Shown here: positions 51,939 through 59,355 of the stretch, piece by piece | Layout: every line of letters begins with the position of its first letter | How positions within the stretch are numbered: the stretch's first letter is position 1 | Origin: an uncultured Porphyromonadaceae bacterium | Lineage (GTDB): Bacteria; Bacteroidota; Bacteroidia; Bacteroidales; Muribaculaceae | Length of the DNA: 59,355 bases | NCBI GenBank assembly: GCA_947175295.1 | Contig: CAMWMK010000009.1 | Span: 1-59,355, forward strand | Reading direction: 5' to 3' | Position numbers and translations under genes: made by a program | Notes under the pieces: model-generated | What the model saw: only the letters and a program-made list of their open reading frames with translations | Databases searched by the model: none | Told to the model about the DNA's origin: nothing

Positions 51939-53969
51939 ATGAAACACCAGAACATACTCTCGCTTATCCTGGCATCCTCCTGCCTGTCGGCAGCTGCATG
52001 GAATATCGCGCCAGACAAAAAGGGAACGGTTATCGAGTTTGACGATCTGACCACGGGCCACAAAGCTCCTTTCACCATTGAGAAAGCCTCCGGCAAATGG
52101 AGCCAATACTCGAAGATCGGGCAGACAAAGAATGGCCGGTTTACAGATAAAGCCAAAGCAAATCCCAACGGAGCCTACTACCGCATCATCGACGCATCCG
52201 GAGCCATACTCGACACCATATCGATAGACCGCCAGCTCTTCGGCGATAAAATCCTCCTCTTCTCCCCTACCGACAATATGGAGTCGGTAGCCGCCAACCT
52301 CGGCGAGATCGACCGCCGTCTGTTTGGCCGCGAGATGGATCCCGACCGCTATGCGCTTCTCTTCAAACCCGGCGATTACCGCGAGGCGGGACTGATCAAT
52401 GTGCCGTTCTACGTACACATCGCCGGACTCGGCGCCACTCCCTATGACGTAGAGGTCTCAAACATCCACACTCCGCCGCATCTCAGGGACGGGAACGGCA
52501 CATGTACCTTCTGGCGATCGGCAGAGAACCTGTCGGTGATCGGTCCGGAGACCTACGACGAGCCAGAGACATTCAAATGGGCAGTATCGCAGGCAGCTCC
52601 AATACGCCGCGTGTTTTCCAACCGAACGCTACGCACTCAGTGGGGCAACGGCTGGGTGAGCGGAGGATATGCGGCAGACTGCCGTTTCGACGCTCCGGCC
52701 GGATCCGACCATCAGCAGCAATGGTACTACCGCAATTCTATCCTAAACAAAGGACGCGGTGATTTCCGTGAGGAAAAATACAACTACTGTTTCCAGGGCG
52801 TGGAGTTCGGGCCTGAAGTGGATATGACCACCTACCGCAACAACTGGGACCAGGGAGGAAACGTGACGGTAGTAGAAACCACCCCTGTCATAGCAGAAAA
52901 ACCATTCCTCTGCATCGGACCCGACGGCAGGTATAAAGTGTTCCGCCCTGCCTTCAGGAAGGAAGCCAAAGGGGTGTCTTACTCTCCCGGCAATCCGGGA
53001 GAAGGGGAATATCTCGATCTTCTGGATACTTTCGAAGTCATCAAGCCGGGTGCCACATCAGCCGACATGAACAAGGCGCTTGCTTCAGGCAAGAACCTCC
53101 TCATCACTCCCGGCATGTATAATCTCGACGATCCCCTGCGCATCACCCGCCCGGGGACTGTGGTATTGGGTATCGGGTGGGCTACGCTCACTCCAGGAGA
53201 AGGGAACCGTGAAGGAGCTATCGTCATCGACGATGTAGATGGTGTGGCAGTGGCTTCTCTGCTCTTCGACGCCCACTACAGTTCCGACACACTGCTGAAG
53301 GTAGGGCAGGGAAAGACAGGTGTCGACCACAGCGCCAATCCGGTGCTGCTTTCCGACCTCTTCTTCCGTATCGGTGGTTTCAGGCCCAATCCGGTGCATG
53401 TGGACCGCGCTGTGGAGATCAACAGCAACAATGTGGTGGGCGACCATTTCTGGATATGGCGTGCCGACCATGGCGTGCGCGGCAGTGTGGGCTGGAATGT
53501 AAACACCGCTCCCAACGGACTTGTAGTGAACGGCGACGACGTAACTGTCTACGGTCTTTTCAACGAGCATTTCCAGGAATACCAGACACTATGGAACGGC
53601 GAGAACGGCCGCATGTATTTCTACCAGTGCGAGACGCCGTATGACTCACCCTCTCAGGAGCATTACATGAGTGAAAACGGGACGCGTCCCGGCTATGCCG
53701 CCTATAAGGTGAGCGACGGCGTGAAGAACCACTATGCGGCAGCCCTCGGCATCTACGACGTGCTTGTAAATGAAATCAAGATCGAAAACTCCATCGAGGT
53801 TCCAGACACTGAAGGGGTCAACGTCTACCACGCCTGTAACAACTCCCTCTCCAACGGAGGCAAGCGCGGCTTCGGCTATGTGATCAATGGGCTCGGAAAG
53901 AGCACCTACGACACCTTCCGCGACAACCGCGTAGTAGTAAACGACTACCGCAAAGACAAAGCGAAATGA
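51939..53969 (+). CDS. Exported beta-helix glycan-active protein of unassigned family
   Basis: 676 residues, signal peptide MKHQNILSLILASSCLSAAAW. An N-terminal stretch, RYALLFKPGDYREAGLINVPFYVHIAGLGATPYDVEVSNI, is the kind of entry strand and PGxY turn found in Pectate_lyase_3 folds. A second such segment sits mid-protein (KNLLITPGMYNLDDPLRITRPGTVVLGIGWATL). Stacked coils follow: VDRAVEINSNNVVGDHFWIWRADHG, NGLVVNGDDVTVYGLFNEHFQEYQTLWNGENGRMYFYQCE. The plan resembles GH55-like double beta-helix enzymes and proteins annotated as coagulation-factor or adenylyl-cyclase-like in databases, without a solid family. It is beside GH43 in the second cluster and presumably binds or cuts the same glycan. 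It ends with a lysine-rich tail instead of a sorting domain. Confidence 0.65.
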   Translation: MKHQNILSLILASSCLSAAAWNIAPDKKGTVIEFDDLTTGHKAPFTIEKASGKWSQYSKIGQTKNGRFTDKAKANPNGAYYRIIDASGAILDTISIDRQLFGDKILLFSPTDNMESVAANLGEIDRRLFGREMDPDRYALLFKPGDYREAGLINVPFYVHIAGLGATPYDVEVSNIHTPPHLRDGNGTCTFWRSAENLSVIGPETYDEPETFKWAVSQAAPIRRVFSNRTLRTQWGNGWVSGGYAADCRFDAPAGSDHQQQWYYRNSILNKGRGDFREEKYNYCFQGVEFGPEVDMTTYRNNWDQGGNVTVVETTPVIAEKPFLCIGPDGRYKVFRPAFRKEAKGVSYSPGNPGEGEYLDLLDTFEVIKPGATSADMNKALASGKNLLITPGMYNLDDPLRITRPGTVVLGIGWATLTPGEGNREGAIVIDDVDGVAVASLLFDAHYSSDTLLKVGQGKTGVDHSANPVLLSDLFFRIGGFRPNPVHVDRAVEINSNNVVGDHFWIWRADHGVRGSVGWNVNTAPNGLVVNGDDVTVYGLFNEHFQEYQTLWNGENGRMYFYQCETPYDSPSQEHYMSENGTRPGYAAYKVSDGVKNHYAAALGIYDVLVNEIKIENSIEVPDTEGVNVYHACNNSLSNGGKRGFGYVINGLGKSTYDTFRDNRVVVNDYRKDKAK

Positions 53970-54028
53970 TCACTCTGTAGTGATTAAGCAGCTGGTCGAA
54001 TCAAACGCATATCAGCTGCTCAAAGCTT

Positions 54029-54057
54029 AAGAGGCTGGGATCCCATCCCCGCCTCTT
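54029..54057 (+). terminator. Terminator after the beta-helix gene
   Basis: AAGAGGC pairs with GCCTCTT, with an inner GGGAT/ATCCC stem, followed by ATTTTGTT. It ends the GH43 / beta-helix side of the cluster. Confidence 0.78.
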
Positions 54058-54163
54058 ATTTTGTTACAATTCTTTTATAAGCATACAAATGCATCAATTC
54101 TTAAGTAATTATAATTCAATATACTAAATAGAATGACACTTTGTAACATATTGTTGTAAACTA

Positions 54164-54194
54164 TTGGAAATAAGAAAAAAAACATCTATATTTG
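54164..54194 (+). promoter_or_regulatory. Promoter for the choice-of-anchor-J protein
   Basis: TTG 54164-54166, a 20-bp spacer and TATATTTG 54187-54194 match the Bacteroidetes consensus, 29 bp before the ATG at 54224. Confidence 0.78.
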
Positions 54195-54223
54195 CATCTG
54201 AAATCCAATAAAAACTTTTTTAG

Positions 54224-57200
54224 ATGAAACAATTTATTCTTTCTACGCTTGCTACATTATTGCTTCCAATACCTGCCTTAGGTGGGATTGATCAAGTGGC
54301 GCCAGTGGCCATCAGGCCGTTGGGAACTCCGATGAGTAGTCCGGGAACATTTCATTCCGTATGCTCACTCAGACAGCGAATCGATGACGCAAAACCGATA
54401 TTCACTCCAGACTGGAAATGCGGAATTTCATCTCCCGAAGAATTCGAATGGTTTACCGTTATTGACGCTAACGGAGATGCGAATACCGATCGCGGCACAT
54501 GGTTTTGGCGTTCAGATGTTCCTTGCGCCTGGTATAATTATTCCTATTCAGCATACGGGGAGGATGTTGACGATTGGCTGGTATCGCCGGGATTCAACTT
54601 AAAAGGGGGAAAGACCTATACATTATCCTTCTACACCACCAACCGTTCGTCATTCTATGATGATCAAATGGAAGTATGCATAGGCGCTTCGAATACGGTA
54701 GAAGCAATGAATACGGAATTGATACCGAGGTTTTCAATATCGTCTGAAGACTGGGTGCTTCATACTGTTGAATTCACTGTCGAAAACAGCGGAATATGGT
54801 ATGTTGGTTTCCATCTGATGGAAGCCGCCTACATGTCATCAATCTTTATAGATGAAATAAGCCTCACCGGGGAAACTCTTGAAAAATCACCTTCCGCCAT
54901 TAAGGACCTTACCATAACTCCGGATCCTAAGGGATGTCCCAATGCTACGTTGACGTTCAAGCTTCCCGATGAATGCGCAGACGGCTCGGTTCTGGAAGGA
55001 CTTTCCGGTGTCCGCATACGTAACGGTTATTTTGAGATAGCTGACATTCAGGATGTAAAGCCCGGAGAATTGATCACTTATGAGGCAAATCTTGAAAAGG
55101 CCGACACATATACCTTCAATATAGCAGCCTATAACGATGTTGATGAAGGAGTCAATACATCACATACGATTTTCGTAGGTCTTGACATTCCAGCTACTCC
55201 ACAAAACGTAGTGCTTCACGACAATGTATCCAAGATGACCTTGACGGCTGATCCAATCACATCCGCTCATGGAGGTGTCTTTTTCCCTGAAGACGTGACA
55301 TTCTCAGTATATGAGATAGCACGCGATGAATATGGGTTTCCTGCCGTCGGCAATCTGATAGCGTCCGCTATGGGCACTATGGAAATTGACCTGCCCGTTT
55401 CTACAGTAGATGGGCCGCAGTCCATTATCAGCTATGTGACCAACGCCTCGAATCAAGCTGGCCCGAGTCCAAACTATTATCAGACCAACAATGTAATTCT
55501 CGGAAAACCTTACGAAACTCCTTTCCTGGAAACATTCGATAACGGACAGACTCCATACTTCTGGATTACACAGATCAAGCAGAACGGATTCGGCACTACC
55601 GGCATCTATTCAAGCGAGATTGAAAGTTACAGCAATCATCCCGGATGCATTATTCTTTCGGCAGTGAGTAAAGATGACATAGCAGGTTTCTATTCAGGAA
55701 AAATAACATTGACGGAAGATTCCGAAGCTAAATTGAGTTTCGCACTCCGGAATGCATCGCAGACGGACGGCACCATCAATGTATATGTACTGACCGCTGA
55801 TGGTGAAGACCATGTCATAGATACGATGAATGTAGCGGACATTCCTTCGGAATGGACCGTATATACATATGATTTATCCCAATTCGCAACTCAACGCTAT
55901 ATAAATGCCGGGGTGCAGTATGAGGCTGCCGCACGCGACAATTCCAACCAGATATACCTCGATAATGTATTCGTAGGGTCGCTTCCTCCCTATGACATAA
56001 AGGCAGAGTTATCAGCAGTCCGCATGGCCGAACGTGGCAGTGAGATGATGCTCCACGCAAGAATTGGAAACGCAGGAGCGCAAACGATCAGGTCGCTATC
56101 CATCACACTTAATGCAAACGACAAAACAATAGATGAGTTCAATATCGATTGTGAACTTAATATGATGGAAAGCATCACAATAGATATACCTGTAAAAATC
56201 GCAGCAATCGAAACCGCATCATCCATGGGTTTCCGCATAGACGTGTCTATTGACGGGGATGCGTTTCCTGAAGACAATACAGCTTACGCCTATGTAACAC
56301 TTAAGGATCCTGACCTCGCAGCGCCCGAATCACTTGTAGTCTCAGAGGAAGAAGACAGCGTGACAATAAATTGGGAAAAAGTAAGCCATCTCGCACCATA
56401 TACCGAAAACTTTGACTCTTATGAACCATGGAACTATCTCGATGACTGGGGATGGGTAGAGCATAATGTAGGCGATTGGACAATGGTAGACGTAGACCTT
56501 GGTTCGACAGGAGGATTCACGGATGCTCTTTATTATGGCTCACAGGGTCAGAAATTCGCTTATACCGTGTTCAATCCTTACAACTATACAGGATATGGGA
56601 CAAGTCTATTCACGGTCATATCAGAAGAGGCTGGAGCATCCTTCATTCCACATAGCGATGAGCAGTATCTTGCCGCCATATACAGTGCAGATACCTATTG
56701 GGAAGATGGCCAATATTTCGGAGTGATAAAAGACGCGGACAACTGGACCATTTCACCGGAACAAACAGGCGAGGCCCAGACCATCCGCTTCTGGGTCAAC
56801 AACTATAAAGGCCTTTCAGGCAATGGCTACGTCATCGACCACGTGGAGACTTACGAGGTGTTGGTGTCATATGGAAGTATGAATCCTGAAGACTTCATTG
56901 CCATTGGAGGACAGCGTCATGCTTCAGGTGGAGAATGGCAGCAGGTGGAAGTGGATCTGCCTGAAGGCACTAAGTATTTCGCTATCAGGCATTGTTCTCC
57001 CTACAATGCGGAAATGGGTACGCCATTCATCTTTATGGTGGATGACATCACCTATAGCGTGCCCAACAAACCTATGGCTTCCTATAACATATACAGGGAT
57101 GGGATACTGTTAGGAAGCGTAGACAAGGATACCACATCCTACACTGACCACACGTCCGTTGAAGCCAATATACTTTATCAAGTCACAGCCGTCTATGAAG

Positions 57201-57388
57201 ACGGTTCTGAATCAGGCGCAGCCTCTGCGTTTACATATGGTGTCAATGGTATAAATGCGCCTATGCTTAAGGATACTTTTGACATCTTCACTCCGACGGG
57301 AGTGGCTGTGCGCCGTAATGCGACTGATTTTTACGGTCTGCCTTCGGGAATATACATCACGTCAGACGGACGCCGTGTGCATCTTTGA
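54224..57388 (+). CDS. Large secreted choice-of-anchor-J (cleaved-adhesin-like) protein
   Basis: 1054 residues, signal peptide MKQFILSTLATLLLPIPALGG. It carries choice-of-anchor-J/Cleaved_Adhesin jelly rolls: first at about 70-215 (GTWFWRSDVPCAWYNYSYSAYGEDVDDWLVSPGFNLKGGKTYTLSFYTTNR, SSIFIDEISL), a second near 430-590 (IYLDNVFVGSLP) and a third near 725-950 (TENFDSYEPWN, IFMVDDITYS). A CARDB-like domain (AERGSEMMLHARIGNAGAQTIRSLSITLN) lies between them and Fn3-like segments follow. It ends PSGIYITSDGRRVHL, like a short or atypical type IX sorting tail. Such proteins are adhesins, peptidase-associated or matrix-binding. It is followed by a terminator and a TPR sensor-like gene. Confidence 0.7.
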   Translation: MKQFILSTLATLLLPIPALGGIDQVAPVAIRPLGTPMSSPGTFHSVCSLRQRIDDAKPIFTPDWKCGISSPEEFEWFTVIDANGDANTDRGTWFWRSDVPCAWYNYSYSAYGEDVDDWLVSPGFNLKGGKTYTLSFYTTNRSSFYDDQMEVCIGASNTVEAMNTELIPRFSISSEDWVLHTVEFTVENSGIWYVGFHLMEAAYMSSIFIDEISLTGETLEKSPSAIKDLTITPDPKGCPNATLTFKLPDECADGSVLEGLSGVRIRNGYFEIADIQDVKPGELITYEANLEKADTYTFNIAAYNDVDEGVNTSHTIFVGLDIPATPQNVVLHDNVSKMTLTADPITSAHGGVFFPEDVTFSVYEIARDEYGFPAVGNLIASAMGTMEIDLPVSTVDGPQSIISYVTNASNQAGPSPNYYQTNNVILGKPYETPFLETFDNGQTPYFWITQIKQNGFGTTGIYSSEIESYSNHPGCIILSAVSKDDIAGFYSGKITLTEDSEAKLSFALRNASQTDGTINVYVLTADGEDHVIDTMNVADIPSEWTVYTYDLSQFATQRYINAGVQYEAAARDNSNQIYLDNVFVGSLPPYDIKAELSAVRMAERGSEMMLHARIGNAGAQTIRSLSITLNANDKTIDEFNIDCELNMMESITIDIPVKIAAIETASSMGFRIDVSIDGDAFPEDNTAYAYVTLKDPDLAAPESLVVSEEEDSVTINWEKVSHLAPYTENFDSYEPWNYLDDWGWVEHNVGDWTMVDVDLGSTGGFTDALYYGSQGQKFAYTVFNPYNYTGYGTSLFTVISEEAGASFIPHSDEQYLAAIYSADTYWEDGQYFGVIKDADNWTISPEQTGEAQTIRFWVNNYKGLSGNGYVIDHVETYEVLVSYGSMNPEDFIAIGGQRHASGGEWQQVEVDLPEGTKYFAIRHCSPYNAEMGTPFIFMVDDITYSVPNKPMASYNIYRDGILLGSVDKDTTSYTDHTSVEANILYQVTAVYEDGSESGAASAFTYGVNGINAPMLKDTFDIFTPTGVAVRRNATDFYGLPSGIYITSDGRRVHL

Positions 57389-57408
57389 TACATGTTCATC
57401 ATCCAACT

Positions 57409-57444
57409 TTCAGACAGGGTCGATACGCTTCGCCCCTGTCTGAA
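57409..57444 (+). terminator. Terminator after the choice-of-anchor-J gene
   Basis: TTCAGACAGGG pairs exactly with CCCTGTCTGAA across a 14-nt loop; the downstream sequence is only moderately T-rich. It separates the adhesin-like gene from the TPR regulator. Confidence 0.75.
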
Positions 57445-57513
57445 CATATTATACAAAAAGCCTGTTTCATCCAACTAAACATACCTTTAATCTAAAAAAA
57501 TTGTTATTACTTT

Positions 57514-59082
57514 ATGAAGCTTATTCTACAGATCATAATTTCAGTCATTATCCTTGCAGTTGGGTCGGTGTCTTGTTCGCATGATCATAAAAGGTCAGAA
57601 CGGTTGGCGGAAGCTGATGCCCTTGTAGAATCAGGACATTATGCAGAGGCTCTGGCCATATTGGATTCAATCGACGAGCAGGCATGTAGTATGAGTGATC
57701 GAGCACGTTTTCATTTCATTAAAGCAGTATCACTTGATGAATATACGCACATTAATGAAGCTATTCTTCTTCTGCGACAGTCCATAATGGAGGCAACAGC
57801 TTGCTCTGACGATAGCATTGCCCATAAAGCGCATATTTATCTGGCCTATATAAACAATATTTCAGGCAACCACACATTAGCAATAGAGCATGGTATGTCA
57901 GCGCTCGAAATAGCACGTAAGCATAAGGACCCAAGATGGGAAGGAGCCGCGTTTCTTCAATTAAGCGGAAGCTATCATGCCAAAGGTATGTCCGACAGCA
58001 GCCGATATTATCTCTCCAGTCTTGTCCCTTTACTCGACCATCAGAATCGCAAAGACCTTCCTGATATGCTCAATAACATTGCTGTGGGCTTTCTGGAAGA
58101 CAACGACCTTCAGCAGGCCAGACATTATCTTGCACGATCCTTAAGATTGCAATCAAATGAACACACCTACTATCTCATGGCCTTAGCCTACCAGCGGGAA
58201 GGCCGTCAGGATTCGGCTGAAATGATGTGGAGGAAGGCCTTGACATCAAAAGACCAGTTCATGAAGGCCAGGATATCTCAGGCCTATGCCGAATGGCTAA
58301 AGGAAGCCGGAAATTTTGAAGCAGCAGCAGCTGTTATGTCCAACGCAAGAATGATACAGGATTCACTTGAAAGGAAAGGACTTGGAGAAATGGCGATGGC
58401 AGCCCATACTGATTCCGAACGGCGTGAAGCAGAGCAACGTCACAACAGATTGACATTACTATACCTTATTATTTCCGGATTGCTACTGATCGCAGTAGCA
58501 GCACTTTGGATATGCCTTAGATGGAAGTCGCGTCGTGCGAAACGACTAAGTCTTTCCGCTTCTATGCTCAGCTCTCAAATGGAGGATATGGAGGGTAGAA
58601 TGGATGAACTGCGTGCGGAAATCGACGTTCTGCATGATCAATGTGAAAGGCATGATAGAGATGCGCGTCAACTTGAGAAAATGGTAAATGAGAAAAGCCG
58701 CCAATTGAGACTCTTGGAGCAGAAGCATGCTTGCAAAGAACGAGAAATGAAGGTGCTATCGGTGCAGATGCAAAAGATGGAATCGCATATAGAAGAAGTA
58801 AAAACCATAGGATCTGCAAAGCATGCGCAACTGCTGGCCGGAGGCAAAGCGACACAATGGAGTAAAAACGATATGGTGCTTTTTGTGGAATATTATTCAC
58901 TCATTCATCCTGATTTCGCTGTCATGATGCACGATAGGTACGCATCATTGAGCCCGACTTTATCAACAATAGTAATACTTACCGATATGGGTTTTGATTC
59001 ACAGCAAATTAAGGAAACACTTGGAATGTCGGACGGGGCATTGCGTACAGCCCGTTCGCGCATCAATTCAAGCAGAATTTAG
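57514..59082 (+). CDS. TPR / membrane helix / coiled-coil protein with C-terminal HTH, putative regulator
   Basis: 522 residues. An export signal ends GSVSC (possible lipobox). At least five TPR-like repeats cover about 25-290 (ADALVESGHYAEALAILDSI, AHIYLAYINNISGNHTLAIEHGMSALEIARKH, AAFLQLSGSYHAKGMSDSSRYYL). A membrane helix lies at about 313-336 (LTLLYLIISGLLLIAVAALWICLRW) and a long coiled coil at about 345-440. The C-terminal region, about 450-520 (SLSPTLSTIVILTDMGFDSQQIKETLGMSDGALRTARSRINSSRI), resembles LuxR/sigma-4-type helix-turn-helix. This plan recurs in Bacteroidetes membrane regulators that sense outside with TPRs and bind DNA inside. It follows the large surface protein and may regulate it. 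DNA binding is inferred. Confidence 0.7.
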   Translation: MKLILQIIISVIILAVGSVSCSHDHKRSERLAEADALVESGHYAEALAILDSIDEQACSMSDRARFHFIKAVSLDEYTHINEAILLLRQSIMEATACSDDSIAHKAHIYLAYINNISGNHTLAIEHGMSALEIARKHKDPRWEGAAFLQLSGSYHAKGMSDSSRYYLSSLVPLLDHQNRKDLPDMLNNIAVGFLEDNDLQQARHYLARSLRLQSNEHTYYLMALAYQREGRQDSAEMMWRKALTSKDQFMKARISQAYAEWLKEAGNFEAAAAVMSNARMIQDSLERKGLGEMAMAAHTDSERREAEQRHNRLTLLYLIISGLLLIAVAALWICLRWKSRRAKRLSLSASMLSSQMEDMEGRMDELRAEIDVLHDQCERHDRDARQLEKMVNEKSRQLRLLEQKHACKEREMKVLSVQMQKMESHIEEVKTIGSAKHAQLLAGGKATQWSKNDMVLFVEYYSLIHPDFAVMMHDRYASLSPTLSTIVILTDMGFDSQQIKETLGMSDGALRTARSRINSSRI

Positions 59083-59151
59083 AGTGGATGCTTAGGTTAT
59101 TTATTGATCGATAATGATTAAGAGCTGGGTTAAATATGGCTGAAAGATTAA

Positions 59152-59196
59152 AGGGTTATGAGATCCGGGGTAATTACCCATTAATCTCATAACCCT
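59152..59196. terminator. Bidirectional terminator hairpin between convergent genes
   Basis: AGGGTTATGAGAT (59152-59164) pairs exactly with ATCTCATAACCCT (59184-59196), with a second palindrome GGGTAATTACCC in the loop. A- and T-rich flanks suit termination from both sides. Confidence 0.8.
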
Positions 59197-59218
59197 AATT
59201 CATATTCGTTGACAACGC

Positions 59219-59355
59219 TTACTTCACGTCGGCATAGGGGGCGTCGGAATCGAGGGCTGTATAGCCCATCTTCACCTCCACTTGGCGCGCCACGTCGTGC
59301 TTCAGTTTGCCGAGATTGTCGGCATCAAGCACAGGATATACCTGGTCTTTGCTGT
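59219..59355 (-). CDS. 3' end of an unidentified gene (partial)
   Basis: On the minus strand an open frame enters from the right edge and ends at a TAA (59221-59219). It encodes KDQVYPVLDADNLGKLKHDVAR and then QVEVKMGYTALDSDAPYADVK. The sequence is not low-complexity and has normal codon use for the window, so it is probably real coding, with only about 45 C-terminal residues visible. I do not recognise a family. Confidence 0.6.
   Translation of the reverse strand, partial: SKDQVYPVLDADNLGKLKHDVARQVEVKMGYTALDSDAPYADVK

Overview
The window reads as a chromosomal segment from a gut-type Bacteroidales, most likely Muribaculaceae or a close relative. Three things point there: SusC/SusD outer-membrane pairs with large secreted glycosidases, Bacteroidetes promoters (TTTG or TTG, about 20 bp, then TAnnTTTG) in front of many genes, and C-terminal tails like type IX secretion sorting domains. 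Family-level placement is inference. No tRNA, rRNA, CRISPR array or complete insertion sequence was seen.

Bases 1-12300 are an accessory region of small units. In order they are a class A beta-lactamase with a triplicated pentapeptide behind its lipobox, a tandem GNAT acetyltransferase, the tail of a lost acyltransferase, an RloA/RloB (AbiL-like) anti-phage pair, and an operon with a Gdx/SugE exporter, a Nim-like flavoprotein and a DUF4405 membrane protein. A RimJ-like acetyltransferase, a DUF4143 ATPase under a palindromic operator, a membrane protein/ECF sigma/outer-membrane barrel cassette, a small GNAT, a nitroreductase and a small winged-helix gene behind two large tandem palindromes follow.

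Bases 12464-31909 (minus strand) are a polysaccharide utilisation locus. GH92 and a GH99-like enzyme form one unit. A beta-helix protein, SusC, SusD, a divergent GH71/99-like lipoprotein, a GH2 enzyme and a pectate-lyase-fold protein with an F5/8C domain follow. Diverging from GH92 is an unusual membrane-spanning regulator (32119-34755) with an outside lectin-like and kelch sensor and an inside SARP-type DNA-binding domain; it is the best candidate controller of the locus.

Bases 34820-38407 hold a DUF1703 ATPase/nuclease, a 197-bp nested inverted repeat, a hicAB toxin-antitoxin pair whose toxin has an in-frame TAG, a secreted nitroreductase and a small membrane protein.

Bases 38473-53969 are a second glycan cluster without SusCD: GH3, GH95 and GH2 on the minus strand, a GH3 broken by one in-frame TAA, then GH43 and a beta-helix protein on the plus strand. 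The promoter regions of 25966-28083 and 44228-47914 share a bipartite element whose half spacing differs by exactly 10 bp, so the two clusters may answer to one regulator. Enzyme content suggests a branched glycan with fucose/galactose, arabinose/xylose and mannose, but the substrate cannot be read from sequence.

Bases 54164-59355 hold a large choice-of-anchor-J adhesin-like protein, a TPR/membrane/coiled-coil regulator and the 3' end of an unidentified minus-strand gene.
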